From the NCBI RefSeq assembly GCF_001440345.1, contig NZ_LJYX01000021.1, forward strand, positions 124,001 through 188,000: DNA of 64,000 nucleotides. The letters are read 5' to 3'. The translations under genes were made by a program, and so were the position numbers. How positions within the stretch are numbered: the first letter of the stretch is position 1; each line of letters begins with the position of its first letter. Below the pieces are notes generated by a model. That model saw only the letters and a list, made by a program, of their open reading frames with translations, ran no database searches and was not told the DNA's origin. Positions 18,587 to 29,020 of this stretch are shown in pieces. The DNA comes from Colwellia sp. TT2012. Lineage in GTDB: Bacteria > Pseudomonadota > Gammaproteobacteria > Enterobacterales > Alteromonadaceae.

Positions 18587-19534
18587 TTGCTTAACTTGCA
18601 TAATAAGCGACCACTGGAGCCGAATAAGGCTCCTCAATACCGTGGTCGCTTTGCTCCATCCCCTTCTGGTTTACTTCATTTTGGTTCCCTTATCGCTGCT
18701 CTAGCGAGTTTTCTTGATGCAAAGTCAACTATTAACGATCGTGGCGAGCAAGGTAAATGGCTAATACGCATTGAAGATATTGATCCTCCTCGTGAACAAC
18801 AAGGTGCCAGCTCAGCAATATTAACAACTCTTGAGGCTTTTGGCCTGCATTGGGATGAAACTGAGCTTTACCAGAGCACACAGAGTCAATATTATCGTGA
18901 GATATTATCTAACCTAGCACAACAACAATTAAGCTATTATTGTCAATGTAGCCGGGCGCAAATCAAGGCAATTGGTGGTATATACCAAAGGCATTGCCGT
19001 ACCGCCAATCATCAAGCTCTAGGCAGCGCTTTAAGACTTGTTAACCAACACGGTTTGCATCGGTTTAATGATATATTTCAAGGTAATGTTGTTGGTGATA
19101 ACGCCCTAGCCAGTGAAGATTTTATTATTCACCGTAAAGACGGTTTATTTGCCTATCAGCTTGCTGTGGTCGCCGATGATATCGCCCAAAAAATTACTCA
19201 TGTGGTCAGAGGCTGTGATTTACTCGAACCCACGGCCAGGCAACTAACGCTTTATCAAACCTTAAACGATAGTTTTTTGCCCTGCACCACGCCACAATAC
19301 GGCCATATCCCGTTAGCAATAAGCCGTGAGGGTTTTAAGCTGAGCAAGCAAAATAAAGCAACGGCAATTGATAATGCCAAACCACAACCTGCACTTATTG
19401 CCGCACTAGCATTTTTAGGACAAGCACCTGAGCTTGGTTTGACTGGTGCTAGTGTTGAAGAAATAATTAAATGGGCCATTATCAACTGGCAACGAAGCCG
19501 TGTACCCAATAAGGTTGAGATAAACATTGAGTAG
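18587..19534 (+). CDS. gluQ: Glutamyl-Q tRNA(Asp) synthetase
   Basis: Truncated GluRS paralogue that attaches glutamate to the queuosine base of tRNA-Asp. The class I signatures are the HIGH-like GLLHFGSLIAAL after GRFAPSPS, and the KMSK-like KLSKQNK. The Cys residues in YYCQCSR and RHCRT fit its zinc site. There is no anticodon-binding domain, and the length is 315 residues. The frame has no ATG near the expected N-terminus. The first codon is TTG at 18587 and another TTG follows at 18596, so the exact start is uncertain. It sits after dksA as in E. coli. Confidence 0.93.
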   Translation: MLNLHNKRPLEPNKAPQYRGRFAPSPSGLLHFGSLIAALASFLDAKSTINDRGEQGKWLIRIEDIDPPREQQGASSAILTTLEAFGLHWDETELYQSTQSQYYREILSNLAQQQLSYYCQCSRAQIKAIGGIYQRHCRTANHQALGSALRLVNQHGLHRFNDIFQGNVVGDNALASEDFIIHRKDGLFAYQLAVVADDIAQKITHVVRGCDLLEPTARQLTLYQTLNDSFLPCTTPQYGHIPLAISREGFKLSKQNKATAIDNAKPQPALIAALAFLGQAPELGLTGASVEEIIKWAIINWQRSRVPNKVEINIE

Positions 19535-19595
19535 CCTGAACACAGAGAATTTTACCCCTACATTAATTCTAAAAATAAAGTAATAAGGAAATATT

Positions 19596-20288
19596 ATGTC
19601 GAACAACACAGCAAAGACTATTGTCATTACCGGCGCTAATCGCGGTATCGGATATGCCATGGCTAAAATTTGCCAACAGCGTGGCGATAACGTTTATGCA
19701 CTGTGCCGACAAAGCTCAGCGCAATTAGATGCGCTTGGAGTTAATGTGGTAGAGCAAGTTGATATTGCCACACAAGCTGGCATCGATAAAGCCGTGTCAG
19801 CACTTAGCGGTATTACTATCGATTTATTGATTAACAACGCCGGTATCTTGCGTAACGAACAACTGAGCGAGTTAAATCAACAGACCATTATAGAGCAATT
19901 TAAGGTCAACGCTCTAGCACCACTATGCTTGAGCCACGCGTTACTGGGCAACTTATCTTCAGGCAGCAAAATTGCTTTAATCACCTCTAGAATGGGCTCC
20001 ATCACTGATAATACTTCCGGTGGTCGATATGGTTATCGCATGTCAAAAGCGGCACTCAATATTGCCGCCGTATCATTAGCACGAGACCTTAGTGAAGAAA
20101 ATATCGCGGTTGGCATCTATCACCCTGGGTATGTACAAACTGAAATGGTTAATAGCGATGGTATATTAAACAATGGCGATATCAGCGCCGATGTCGCAGC
20201 ACAACGCTTAATCGCCTTGATGGATAACTTAACCATGGCTGATTCTGGTGTATTTAAGCACTCTAATGGTGAAACATTACCTTGGTAG
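19596..20288 (+). CDS. Short-chain dehydrogenase/reductase
   Basis: Classical SDR of 230 residues. The nucleotide-binding glycine motif is ITGANRGIGYAMA near residue 11, NNAG lies near residue 80, and the catalytic YGYRMSK places Tyr and Lys in the usual Y-x3-K order. The substrate is unknown; the C-factor/YciK-like group is the closest impression. AAGGA lies upstream of the ATG. It is inserted between gluQ and pcnB, which are adjacent in E. coli, so it is an addition to an otherwise conserved block. It is 61 bases from gluQ and may be co-transcribed with it. Confidence 0.9.
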   Translation: MSNNTAKTIVITGANRGIGYAMAKICQQRGDNVYALCRQSSAQLDALGVNVVEQVDIATQAGIDKAVSALSGITIDLLINNAGILRNEQLSELNQQTIIEQFKVNALAPLCLSHALLGNLSSGSKIALITSRMGSITDNTSGGRYGYRMSKAALNIAAVSLARDLSEENIAVGIYHPGYVQTEMVNSDGILNNGDISADVAAQRLIALMDNLTMADSGVFKHSNGETLPW

Positions 20289-20445
20289 GTTGCGTTTAGA
20301 GAAAGAAAAGCGTGCAGTCATTGTCGTGTTTCTTTCTTCACCAAAATTTAGCTGTTTTTTCATGCTATTTACCCCGTCGGTTATTCTCTTTTGCCCTGCA
20401 CTGTTATATCATTGCGACACTATTTTATGTCTGTATTAAAGGCCT

Positions 20446-21918
20446 GTGACTATCAAAAGCGTTATAAATTTATGCAAAAGAGTTTTCTCCAGAAAAGTGA
20501 GTAAAGCTATCGCGAAAACGACCCCTAAAAAGAACGCAAAAAAAAGCGCCAGTAACAAAAAAAATGTTGTCACTGCATCCTTTGATAATCCCTTGGTTTT
20601 CTCTCGAGACCAGCACCCCGTTTCACGTAAATTACTGAGTCCAAATGCACTAAAAGTATTATATCGCTTAAATAAAAGTGGTTTTGATGCTTATCTTGTG
20701 GGTGGTGGCGTTCGTGACATCTTATTAGGTTTAAAACCGAAAGATTTTGATATAGCCACTAACGCAACCCCTGATGAAATTAAAGAATTATTTAGGAATT
20801 GTCGCTTAATTGGACGACGCTTTCGCTTAGCTCATATTGTTTTTGGCCGCGAAATCATTGAGGTGGCAACCTTTAGAGGCCATCATGACACGGCTTCTGA
20901 ACAAGAAAAAAATTGCAAAAAAACCTCTAAGCAAAGTGAAGATGGCATGTTATTACGTGACAATATCTACGGCAGCATAGAAGAAGATGCCGAACGTAGA
21001 GACTTCACTATAAATGCGCTTTATTACTCCACAAAAGATTTTAAAGTCTATGACTTTGCCAATGGTGTACAAGATGTAAATGATAAAATTATCCGCTTAA
21101 TTGGCGACCCTGAAACACGTTACCGTGAAGATCCCGTCCGTATGTTGCGAGCGATCCGCTTCGCCACCAAGCTTGATATGACCATGTGTGATGCGACTAA
21201 AGCGCCGATTAGAGAGCTGTCTTCATTAATGGCCAATATTCCAGCGGCCCGTTTGTTTGAAGAATTCTTAAAAATGTTTATGTCAGGTAAAGCGGTCGCT
21301 AACTTTGAGCAGCTGCGTAGTTATAACTTGTTTGGTTATTTCTTCCCGGCCGTTGAGCAAGCACTTAATCTGGAATCAGAAGAGCAAGCTTTGTTACTCG
21401 CCTTTATTCGCTTGGCAATGGAAAATACCGACAAACGTATCAATAACGAGCAACGAGTAACACCAGCTTTTTTATTTGCTGCTATGCTTTGGTACCCCTT
21501 ACAAAAACATATTCAGCAATTTAAAGTCACCACGCAACTTCCTCCACAAGATATATTCTTTGCCGCCTTAAGTGAAATAATGCCAGAGCAGCAACGCAGT
21601 ATTGCCATTCCTAAACGTTTTCAAGCGGTCATTAAAGATATTTGGCTCTTGCAAGAAAAATTAAGTCGCCGCGAAGGCAAGCGAGCCTTTAAAACATTTG
21701 AACACCCTAAATTTAGAGCTGGTTACGATTTCTTATTATTACGCGCACAAATCGAAGCGACAGCTGAGCTTGTTGAGTTAGCACAGTGGTGGACAGACTT
21801 TCAAGAAGTGTCAAATGATGCCCGCATTCAAATGATCAAAGGCGTAAAACTGCCACAAGGCACTAAGCGTAAAAGCCCTAGAAAACGTCGTAAGCCCAGT
21901 GCAAAACCGACTGAATGA
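20446..21918 (+). CDS. pcnB: Poly(A) polymerase I
   Basis: Adds 3' poly(A) tails that promote RNA decay. The nucleotidyltransferase core shows LVGGGVRDILLG, KPKDFDIATNATP with the metal-binding D-x-D, and RRDFTINALYY. The C-terminus is highly basic (RKSPRKRRKP), as in family members. The N-terminal 45 residues are also Lys-rich and variable. The frame starts at GTG 20446 with AAAGG three bases upstream, which is close spacing, so a start further in is possible. folK follows immediately, as in E. coli. Confidence 0.95.
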   Translation: MTIKSVINLCKRVFSRKVSKAIAKTTPKKNAKKSASNKKNVVTASFDNPLVFSRDQHPVSRKLLSPNALKVLYRLNKSGFDAYLVGGGVRDILLGLKPKDFDIATNATPDEIKELFRNCRLIGRRFRLAHIVFGREIIEVATFRGHHDTASEQEKNCKKTSKQSEDGMLLRDNIYGSIEEDAERRDFTINALYYSTKDFKVYDFANGVQDVNDKIIRLIGDPETRYREDPVRMLRAIRFATKLDMTMCDATKAPIRELSSLMANIPAARLFEEFLKMFMSGKAVANFEQLRSYNLFGYFFPAVEQALNLESEEQALLLAFIRLAMENTDKRINNEQRVTPAFLFAAMLWYPLQKHIQQFKVTTQLPPQDIFFAALSEIMPEQQRSIAIPKRFQAVIKDIWLLQEKLSRREGKRAFKTFEHPKFRAGYDFLLLRAQIEATAELVELAQWWTDFQEVSNDARIQMIKGVKLPQGTKRKSPRKRRKPSAKPTE

Positions 21919-21931
21919 TATTGACCAGCTA

Positions 21932-22420
21932 ATGCAAAAAAAAATAATTGCTTATATTGGTTTAGGCAGCAACTTATCAAATCCAAGGTTACAGGTAAGT
22001 AATGCCGCTAACGAAATAGCGGATATGCCCAATACTAAGGTCATGGCATTATCGTCGCTGTATTTGAGTAAACCTATGGGCCCTCAGGATCAAGATGACT
22101 ATATCAACGCGGTAATTTCTTTAGAAACCTGTTTATCTGCACTTGAATTGTTAGATGCCTTACAAACAATAGAAAATGCGGCTGGTCGGGTACGAAAATA
22201 TAATCGCTGGGGCGCACGAATTCTCGATTGTGATATATTATTATATGGTAATGAAGCCATAGAAAGTCCCCGTTTAACCGTGCCTCACTACGGTATGAAG
22301 GTGCGTGAATTTGTTTTATGGCCACTCGCAGAGATTGCGCCTAATTTAAATTTCCCCGATGGCCGTTCAATTAGCTCACTTGTCAATGAAATCAGCAGCA
22401 ATGGCATAGTAAAGTTATAA
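21932..22420 (+). CDS. folK: HPPK: 6-hydroxymethyl-dihydropterin pyrophosphokinase (pcnB-linked copy)
   Basis: Transfers pyrophosphate from ATP to 6-hydroxymethyl-dihydropterin in folate synthesis. The N-terminal IAYIGLGSNLSNP and the metal site RWGARILDCDILLYG are typical, as is the C-terminal REFVLWPLAEIAP. The open frame extends upstream to a GTG inside pcnB at 21899. I chose the ATG at 21932 because it begins right before the conserved strand and gives 162 residues. A second folK lies at 38296. This copy has the E. coli pcnB-folK-panBC context. Confidence 0.94.
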   Translation: MQKKIIAYIGLGSNLSNPRLQVSNAANEIADMPNTKVMALSSLYLSKPMGPQDQDDYINAVISLETCLSALELLDALQTIENAAGRVRKYNRWGARILDCDILLYGNEAIESPRLTVPHYGMKVREFVLWPLAEIAPNLNFPDGRSISSLVNEISSNGIVKL

Positions 22421-22542
22421 TATTGCCATAATAAATATTGAAATCTTAAATATTAGCAATACAATCCTTAGCGCTATAATAATTAGCACTAACAGCTTAT
22501 AGCAAACTGATACATAAGCTCATTAACCTATTCGGAAATATC

Positions 22543-23337
22543 ATGGCTAAAATAACCACCGCAAGCTTGCTTAACATGAAGCAACAAGGCGAAAAAATAT
22601 CGACAATCACCGCCTATGATGCGAGCTTTGCCAAACTATTTGATCAAGCTGGCATACATGCCATACTCATTGGTGATTCTCTCGGTATGGTCTTACAAGG
22701 GGAAGACAGCACACTACCGGTCTCCATTGAAGATATGGCCTACCATACCCGTTGTGTAAAACGTGGCGTTGAAGAAACTCTGATTATTGCCGATATGCCT
22801 TTTATGAGCTATGCCACGCAAGAGCAAGCGCTAAGCAATGCGGCATTGTTAATGCAAGCAGGTGCTAGCATGGTTAAAATGGAAGGTGGTGCTTGGCTTA
22901 ATGACACCATTGCAGCACTGGTCGAACGTGGAATTCCGGTCTGTGCTCATTTAGGTTTAACACCACAATCCGTTAATATCTTTGGTGGCTTTAAAGTACA
23001 GGGCCGAGATGAGGATAAAGCGCAAAAAATGATCGCCGATGCCAAGTCACTCGAAGCAGCAGGCGCGCAATTGCTGGTACTAGAATGTATTCCAGCAAGT
23101 TTAGGCGCAGCCATCACTAAAGTACTTACCATACCAACGATTGGCATAGGCGCAGGTAAAGACACTGATGGCCAGATTTTAGTGATGCACGATGCCTTAG
23201 GTATTGCCTGTAATTATATGCCTAAATTTTCGCGCAACTTTTTAAAAGACACCGGGGACATTAAAAAGGCCATTGAACTTTATATTAGCGAAGTAAGTCA
23301 GGGTAATTTCCCGGCTGATGAGCATATTTTCAAATAA
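22543..23337 (+). CDS. panB: 3-methyl-2-oxobutanoate hydroxymethyltransferase
   Basis: Transfers a hydroxymethyl group from methylene-THF to ketoisovalerate, giving ketopantoate, the first step of pantothenate synthesis. The conserved [16 protein letters not shown], the metal/substrate region [17 protein letters not shown] and the [14 protein letters not shown] stretch are all present. Length is 264 residues, as in E. coli. panC lies 121 bases downstream on the same strand; the gap has a weak ATCAC/GTGAT hairpin just after the stop. Confidence 0.97.
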   Translation: MAKITTASLLNMKQQGEKISTITAYDASFAKLFDQAGIHAILIGDSLGMVLQGEDSTLPVSIEDMAYHTRCVKRGVEETLIIADMPFMSYATQEQALSNAALLMQAGASMVKMEGGAWLNDTIAALVERGIPVCAHLGLTPQSVNIFGGFKVQGRDEDKAQKMIADAKSLEAAGAQLLVLECIPASLGAAITKVLTIPTIGIGAGKDTDGQILVMHDALGIACNYMPKFSRNFLKDTGDIKKAIELYISEVSQGNFPADEHIFK

Positions 23338-23458
23338 TCACGATAAAAAGTGATTCAAGCAGTGTCAGTAAAAATACACATACCGCGCTATAAATAAACG
23401 ACTAACAATAAATAACCAATAATCTCTTATTAGTTATTAATAACGGCAAGATAAATTT

Positions 23459-24325
23459 ATGAAAACAGTCAGTAAAATAAGTGAATTACGTGCGCAAGTT
23501 AAAACATGGCGTCAGCAAGGTTTAACCATTGCCTTTGTACCTACTATGGGTAACTTACATGCGGGTCATATTTCGTTAGTAGCTGAAGCCCATAAACACG
23601 CGGATAAAATTGTTGCCAGCATTTTTGTTAACCCAATGCAGTTCGGCCTCAATGAAGATATTGATAATTATCCGCGTACTATGAATGATGATCAGCAAAA
23701 ATTAACGGCTGCTGGTACCGATTTATTATTTACCCCCACACCCGACATTATTTACCCCAAAGGCATTACTAAACAAAGCTTTGTCGAAGTGCCTAATGTT
23801 TCTGAGGGATATTGTGGCGAAAGCCGCCCTGGCCATTTTCGCGGTGTTGCCACCGTAGTTTGTAAACTATTTAACCTAGTTCAGCCCGATGTCGCTTGTT
23901 TTGGTTTAAAAGATTACCAGCAAGTACAAGTGATTCAAACCATGGTTGAAGATTTGTCGATGCCAATTACCATAATACCTGTGGCGACCAGCAGAGAAGA
24001 AAGTGGCTTAGCCCTGAGTTCTCGCAATGGTTATTTAAGCAGTGAAGAAAAAGCAATAGCCCCTGCCCTACAGAAAAATTTACAATGGCTCGCCGAGCAA
24101 ATTACCACAGGTTTTGCTCAGCAAGAAAGTATCGATTTTATCGGTTTGGCCAAACAAGCAGCTAAGGCTATAAATCATGCCGGTTTGCATACTGATTACT
24201 TGCATATTTGCCACGCAAAAACATTACAACCAGCCAGTGAAGATGACACTCAACTAGTTATCTTAGCGGCCGCACATTGCGGCAAAGCACGTTTAATTGA
24301 TAACATACAGATAAGCTTAACTTAA
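23459..24325 (+). CDS. panC: Pantothenate synthetase
   Basis: Condenses pantoate with beta-alanine using ATP. The nucleotidyltransferase HIGH-type motif is [13 protein letters not shown] (HAGH near residue 34). [31 protein letters not shown] and LSSRNGYLS follow in the usual order. Length is 288 residues, near the 283 of E. coli. It is the last gene of the pan pair and converges on the urea transporter gene, with a hairpin at 24411-24437 between them. panD is not in the window. Confidence 0.97.
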   Translation: MKTVSKISELRAQVKTWRQQGLTIAFVPTMGNLHAGHISLVAEAHKHADKIVASIFVNPMQFGLNEDIDNYPRTMNDDQQKLTAAGTDLLFTPTPDIIYPKGITKQSFVEVPNVSEGYCGESRPGHFRGVATVVCKLFNLVQPDVACFGLKDYQQVQVIQTMVEDLSMPITIIPVATSREESGLALSSRNGYLSSEEKAIAPALQKNLQWLAEQITTGFAQQESIDFIGLAKQAAKAINHAGLHTDYLHICHAKTLQPASEDDTQLVILAAAHCGKARLIDNIQISLT

Positions 24326-24410
24326 CGTAGCTCAGCTTAATAAATGTTGATAATGCCGGTTTTAAGTCGATTTTTGCTCTATTCACCGTAAATGATATAA
24401 AAAGCTCTAG

Positions 24411-24437
24411 CGCGGTAAGGTGATTAACCTTACCGCG
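24411..24437. terminator. Hairpin between panC and the urea transporter gene
   Basis: CGCGGTAAGG and CCTTACCGCG form a perfect 10-bp stem with a 7-base loop. On the minus strand a CTTTTT run follows after about nine bases. On the plus strand no T-run follows. It best serves as the terminator of the leftward transporter gene and may stabilise the panC end. Confidence 0.6.
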
Positions 24438-24473
24438 ATTTACTGACCTTAAAATGTTTGGCTAAGACAAGCT

Positions 24474-25403
24474 CTACTGCACATTACGTAGAGCATTTCT
24501 TTTATCAGCATAATTCGTCTGTATGTTAACCAAAGCAATAATAAGTAAAGTTGTGATAACAAAAGGAGCGGTTAATACCGGTATGCTTAGCCATTCAAAC
24601 GCCCTAGTGAGGACCACAGTAAGTAAAATAGCCAACATGATAAGCCATGGCTTATTTTCATAGCGACCGACCAGCGCGATAGCTACTAAGCAACTATTAA
24701 AGCCATAGAGTCCCATCATGACTTTCTCATGAGGAAAATTAAAGCCTGTGGCTAACAGCATACCCACTGCCGAGCCAATAAATGCCGCAATGGCTGCTGT
24801 TCGACAGTGAATAAATATGGCACAGAGAAAAAACACACCGGTGAGCCAATAGTCTTGCAACATCACCTGACTAATACCGCGCATACTTGCTTGAAAATAG
24901 TCGACCAGCGCAGCACTATTCATACCAGAAAAACGATACCCAGCTAAGTCACTGCTAAATACAGTACTAGGTACAGTGCTCAATTTAGCATAATCAATAA
25001 ATGACAATAGCCCCCACGTTGACAGAATAAATGGCGTAGTAAAAGCAGGAACACTTGTCACCCTAACCAGCATAAAATGCGTTAACGCCGTAGAGAAAGC
25101 ACCGCCAAAAATAACAATAAGCAGCGAGGTGAAACTAACAGGTAAAAAGTAAAAAACAGCAACACCAACCAGTACCGCATTAAAACCATACAAACCGTTT
25201 TCCATCGTGGTTAAATCAAAGCGGCATAATTTAGCGACCGCTAAGCCTGATATTGTTGCCAGAATGCTGCCCAGCAGCATAATAGGCGAACTTAAACCAA
25301 TACCGAGTAAGAATAACAAACCAGTGATAGCGTTGCCTTGCAACATAACTTGGCCAAAGCTACGTAGAAAACTTTTATAAAATTGTTTAAAAGGGAGTGT
25401 CAT
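24474..25403 (-). CDS. Urea transporter (UT family)
   Basis: Channel-like integral inner-membrane protein with about ten hydrophobic segments. The two-fold repeat of the UT family is visible as NGLYGFNAVLVG in the first half and MGLYGFNSCLVAIAL in the second. Family members conduct urea down its gradient. The open frame extends to GTG at 25481, with another ATG at 25448. I chose ATG 25403 because the extra 26 residues are not family-like, but no start has a clear ribosome site. No urease genes are in the window. It is co-oriented with ytoQ, 137 bases away. Confidence 0.85.
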   Translation of the reverse strand: MTLPFKQFYKSFLRSFGQVMLQGNAITGLLFLLGIGLSSPIMLLGSILATISGLAVAKLCRFDLTTMENGLYGFNAVLVGVAVFYFLPVSFTSLLIVIFGGAFSTALTHFMLVRVTSVPAFTTPFILSTWGLLSFIDYAKLSTVPSTVFSSDLAGYRFSGMNSAALVDYFQASMRGISQVMLQDYWLTGVFFLCAIFIHCRTAAIAAFIGSAVGMLLATGFNFPHEKVMMGLYGFNSCLVAIALVGRYENKPWLIMLAILLTVVLTRAFEWLSIPVLTAPFVITTLLIIALVNIQTNYADKRNALRNVQ

Positions 25404-25539
25404 GAAAATTATTTTGTGTAATACGCTACTTAAAATTAAGTAACGCATAGAAAAATTATCTAAAGAGTAAAGCCAGAGCACCTACATATACCGCTTGTTT
25501 ATTAGCCACTAAATAAAATTAGTGGCCAACACGGTTTAA

Positions 25540-25980
25540 CTACTTAGTACTAATATACTTTAACGTAGCTATCACTTGTTCAACACTGCTTGCCCAAGCT
25601 TGAGCCGAAGCATCAACCTCTTTGAGCGGATGAATAATATCTTCACTGTGTAAGGTGATATAAGGCTTATTGAGTGCTGCACAATAACCGGCATCAAAGG
25701 CAGCATTCCACTGCTTATACTTATCACCAAAACGAATAACAGCAATATCACAACGCTCAATCAGTGTTTTCGTTTTCATGGCATTCACTTTAGCTGATTT
25801 ATGATCTCGCCAAAACTGCTTTTCTTCAGCGCCAAGGTGATCACCGGCACCGTCACTGCTTTCATGATGGGTAACCGCAGAAGTAAAACTGATATCTAAA
25901 TCACTCTCTTGGCAAGCTTGAATAATTTTGTCGCGCCAATCGGTATGAATTTCACCTGAAAGATAAACTTCTAATTTCAT
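25540..25980 (-). CDS. YtoQ family protein
   Basis: The protein has 146 residues, begins MKLEVYLSGEIHTDWRD, and is recognised as the YtoQ family. The fold is thought to be related to nucleoside 2-deoxyribosyltransferases (YLSG near the N-terminus, and DIAVIRFGDKYKQWNAAFDAG with a conserved Asp). It is cytoplasmic. The biochemical role is not established and I assign none. AGAGAG upstream gives a plausible ribosome site. It stands between the transporter and chemoreceptor genes, with no evident functional link to either. Confidence 0.85.
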   Translation of the reverse strand: MKLEVYLSGEIHTDWRDKIIQACQESDLDISFTSAVTHHESSDGAGDHLGAEEKQFWRDHKSAKVNAMKTKTLIERCDIAVIRFGDKYKQWNAAFDAGYCAALNKPYITLHSEDIIHPLKEVDASAQAWASSVEQVIATLKYISTK

Positions 25981-26241
25981 AACAATGCTCTCTATTTCAT
26001 TTTACCATTTTATATAGACAACAATGGTACACCAATAATCTGCAGCTCAATAAATAAATTAAATGAAATCCAGTTTCACTAGGTGAAAAATTAACAAGGA
26101 ATAAGAATTTTAACTTTAGCTGACACATCAGCTCAATCTACGCTCAGTTACTGAATTCCACTTGAACAGTGACTAACACGGACGACATAAAAAACCCGCG
26201 CTGGTATATTGATTTAAAGCGTTGCCGATTTTTTATTTTAT

Positions 26242-28578
26242 TTACTTGTACTCCTGTTGCTCATATCGCTCCGATCTCCTAATGTTGCTTTGATAAAGGG
26301 GCATTGAACGTGATGAATGACCTCTAGATGGCGATTTCACTTCTTCCTCATTATCAAAAAAAGCGACTTGGTTTAATAATATTTGTGCTTGTTCTTCCAT
26401 TGATTTACTCGATGTGGCGGCTTCTTCAACCAACGCAGCATTTTTCTGTGTCATATCATCCATTTGACTTATCGCCGCACTAACCTCACCAATACCTGCG
26501 GCTTGCTCTTTACATGCACCATCGATATCAATGACCATTTTACTAACTTCTTCGATTGAACTTACTAAATCTGTAAAAATTTGACCTGTTTCATCGACTA
26601 ACTTAGTACCTTGTCCCACCGCTTCAACACTATCATTAATTAAGCCTTTTATTTCTTTGGCAGCTGCTGCTGATCGTTGTGCTAAATTTCGGACTTCAGC
26701 GGCTACCACTGCAAAACCTCGACCTTGTTCACCAGCTCGTGCCGCTTCAACCGCGGCATTTAAGGCTAGCAAATTGGTCTGAAAAGCAATAACATCTATA
26801 ACACTGATAATATCCGCTATTTTTTTACTTGATTTATTAATATCACTCATAGCTGTGACGGCATTTTTTACTACCTCGCCACCGGCACTGGCTTTGTTCA
26901 TTACCGAAGATGATAAATTGCTCGCTTGAGTCGCATTTTCAGCATTTTGCTCCACGGTACTAGTTAATTCTTCCATTGCTGCAGCTGTTTCTTCTAGGCT
27001 AGATGCCTGAGATTCAGTGCGATGACTTAATTCATTATTGCCTTCAGCAATTTCTCTTGAAGTATCAAAAACATTCGTCGAAGCAGAACGAATTTCATCA
27101 ACCATATTTTTTAAATTTTTAATTGATGTATTCATTGCGTTGGCTAATTCGAGAAATTCACCATCGTATCCATTACTCATTTCCTGAGTAAGATCACCCT
27201 CAGCGAGCGCTTGAGATACATTAATTGCATCATTAATCGGTTCAACCACTGCATCCATCAGATTGTTAATACTGTTTCCTAACGAAGCTACAAATCCTTG
27301 CGATCCTTCGGTATTAATTCTATCTGTCAATTGTCCTCTTACCGCACCTTGAACTAATACATCTATCTGATTCAAAGCCATGACTTGTGCCGTGACATCA
27401 GTGGCATACTTGACCACTTTATAAGGTTTGCCATTTAAGTCTAAGATTGGGTTGTAAGAAGCTTGTATCCACACTTCCTTACCGCCTTTACCTAAGCGTT
27501 TATATTCCTTCGCTTCATATTCACCGCGATTCAGCTTTTCCCAAAACTCACGGTATTCATCACTGGCTTTAAAGGCCGGCTCAACAAACATGCTGTGATG
27601 TTTTCCTTGCACTTCTGCCAAGGTGTAACCTAAGGTGTTAAGAAAATTGTCATTGGCGCTAATAATAGTGCCATCCATATTAAACTCGATAACAGCTTGT
27701 GCTTTACTGATAGCATCAATTTGACCGGAGGTATTGGCATTTTCCAATTTTTGTGCCGTGACATCAGTGGCATACTTGACCACTTTATAAGGTTTACCAT
27801 TTAAGTCTAAGATTGGATTGTAAGAAGCTTGTATCCACACTTCCTTACCGCCTTTACCTAAGCGTTTATATTCCTTCGCTTCATATTCGCCGCGATTCAG
27901 CTTTTCCCAAAACTCACGGTATTCATCACTGGCTTTAAAGGCCGGCTCAACAAACATGCTGTGATGTTTTCCTTGCACTTCTGCCAAGGTGTAACCTAAG
28001 GTGTTAAGAAAATTGTCATTGGCGCTAATAATAGTGCCATCCATATTAAACTCGATAACAGCTTGTGCTTTACTGATAGCATCAATTTGACCGGAGGTAT
28101 TGGCATTTTCCAATTTTTGTGCCGTGACATCAGTGGCATACTTGACCACTTTATAAGGTTTACCATTTAAGTCTAAGATTGGATTGTAAGAAGCTTGTAT
28201 CCACACTTCCTTACCGCCTTTACCTAAGCGTTTATATTCCTTCGCTTCATATTCGCCGCGATTCAGCTTTTCCCAAAACTCACGGTATTCATCACTGGCT
28301 TTAAAGGCCGGCTCAACAAACATGCTGTGATGTTTTCCTTGCACTTCTGCCAAGGTGTAACCTAAGGTGTTAAGAAAATTGTCATTGGCGCTAATAATAG
28401 TGCCATCCATATTAAACTCGATAACAGCTTGTGCTTTACTGATAGCGTTTATCTGGCTCTTAAATTCATCATTTATTTTTGTTAATCGTTCAATTTCAAG
28501 CAGTACGTTATCATTTTCTAGTCGGTTACCTTTAACAATGCTTGCACTCGATTTAGCTTTAGTCTCTGAGCTCACCAT
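26242..28578 (-). CDS. Soluble methyl-accepting chemotaxis protein with three PAS domains
   Basis: The protein has 778 residues with no membrane segment. A 45-residue coiled lead is followed by three almost identical 122-residue PAS units (residues 46-167, 168-289 and 290-398). After these come a HAMP-like stretch (about 405-500) and the MCP signalling domain, whose hairpin tip reads [24 protein letters not shown] plus soluble layout recalls Aer-like energy or redox sensing, but the ligand is unknown. AGGA is seven bases before the ATG. Chemotaxis genes cheA and cheW are not nearby, so it is an orphan receptor. The identical PAS copies are discussed under findings. Confidence 0.95.
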   Translation of the reverse strand: MVSSETKAKSSASIVKGNRLENDNVLLEIERLTKINDEFKSQINAISKAQAVIEFNMDGTIISANDNFLNTLGYTLAEVQGKHHSMFVEPAFKASDEYREFWEKLNRGEYEAKEYKRLGKGGKEVWIQASYNPILDLNGKPYKVVKYATDVTAQKLENANTSGQIDAISKAQAVIEFNMDGTIISANDNFLNTLGYTLAEVQGKHHSMFVEPAFKASDEYREFWEKLNRGEYEAKEYKRLGKGGKEVWIQASYNPILDLNGKPYKVVKYATDVTAQKLENANTSGQIDAISKAQAVIEFNMDGTIISANDNFLNTLGYTLAEVQGKHHSMFVEPAFKASDEYREFWEKLNRGEYEAKEYKRLGKGGKEVWIQASYNPILDLNGKPYKVVKYATDVTAQVMALNQIDVLVQGAVRGQLTDRINTEGSQGFVASLGNSINNLMDAVVEPINDAINVSQALAEGDLTQEMSNGYDGEFLELANAMNTSIKNLKNMVDEIRSASTNVFDTSREIAEGNNELSHRTESQASSLEETAAAMEELTSTVEQNAENATQASNLSSSVMNKASAGGEVVKNAVTAMSDINKSSKKIADIISVIDVIAFQTNLLALNAAVEAARAGEQGRGFAVVAAEVRNLAQRSAAAAKEIKGLINDSVEAVGQGTKLVDETGQIFTDLVSSIEEVSKMVIDIDGACKEQAAGIGEVSAAISQMDDMTQKNAALVEEAATSSKSMEEQAQILLNQVAFFDNEEEVKSPSRGHSSRSMPLYQSNIRRSERYEQQEYK
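27385..28443 (-). repeat. Three in-frame 366-bp tandem repeats encoding PAS domains
   Basis: The unit is 366 bp (122 codons), present twice in full and once to codon 108. The copies differ by only a handful of bases (for example GGTTTGCC versus GGTTTACC, and TTGGGTTG versus TTGGATTG), and the proteins are essentially identical. The two copies nearest the start codon look identical to each other. Such near-identity means recent duplication or ongoing gene conversion, and the number of units may vary between strains. Confidence 0.95.
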
Positions 28579-28620
28579 AATAAGATCCTGTTCAGCATTA
28601 ACTGTTCATAAACAAAAACA

Positions 28621-28657
28621 TTAGCTATTTATAGAAAACAATTCTATAAATAGCTAA
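28621..28657. repeat. Perfect 16-bp inverted repeat upstream of the chemoreceptor gene
   Basis: TTAGCTATTTATAGAA and its exact complement flank the 5-base loop AACAA. It begins 43 bases upstream of the MCP start codon. It is AT-rich and lacks a terminator T-run. It may be a protein site, a transcript-stabilising hairpin or the trace of an excised element. Its role is unknown. Confidence 0.75.
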
Positions 28658-28915
28658 TTAACTCTAGAACAACTGATTATTATTGAGATGAAATAATATA
28701 TATACCATGATGAAAGTAGGTCATTAAAAGCTTATTAGTGCCAAAATTCATACCTGTTGGGATATTCTGTTTATGATCACTGCTACCACCAAGAACTAAA
28801 CCGCTCGCGCGATAATGGTGCTTGTTTTTAGCACCTGTACTCACCTGAGCGTTAACTATTTTCCTACGCTTTGTATTGAGGGCATGTCGCCTTATCATTG
28901 TGAGGAAAATATCCC

Positions 28916-29020
28916 ATGAACATCAGCCCGTATTTTTCAGCACCACTACGCCAACGAGTCAATGAAGATATGACTATGCGCAAGCTGGCAACAAAAACAC
29001 AAATTGCCTACACCAAATGA
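28916..29020 (+). pseudogene. Remnant of a tyrosine recombinase (integrase) N-terminus
   Basis: GAGGAAAATATCCC precedes an ATG, and the 34 codons read MNISPYFSAPLRQRVNEDMT followed by MRKLATKTQIAYTK, then TGA. The pattern LRQR-x3-DM-x-LRKL-x3-TQ-x-AY is typical of the SAM-like N-terminal domain of phage and integron-type tyrosine recombinases. The catalytic domain is missing. A second fragment in another frame (29007-29120, ending KNAEKKTRS) follows and cannot be assigned. This looks like a decayed mobile element. Confidence 0.5.

Noticed and set aside
28680..28898. 72-codon minus-strand open frame next to the chemoreceptor gene
   Set aside because: No recognisable domain and no clear ribosome site, and it lies in decayed sequence; not supported as a gene.
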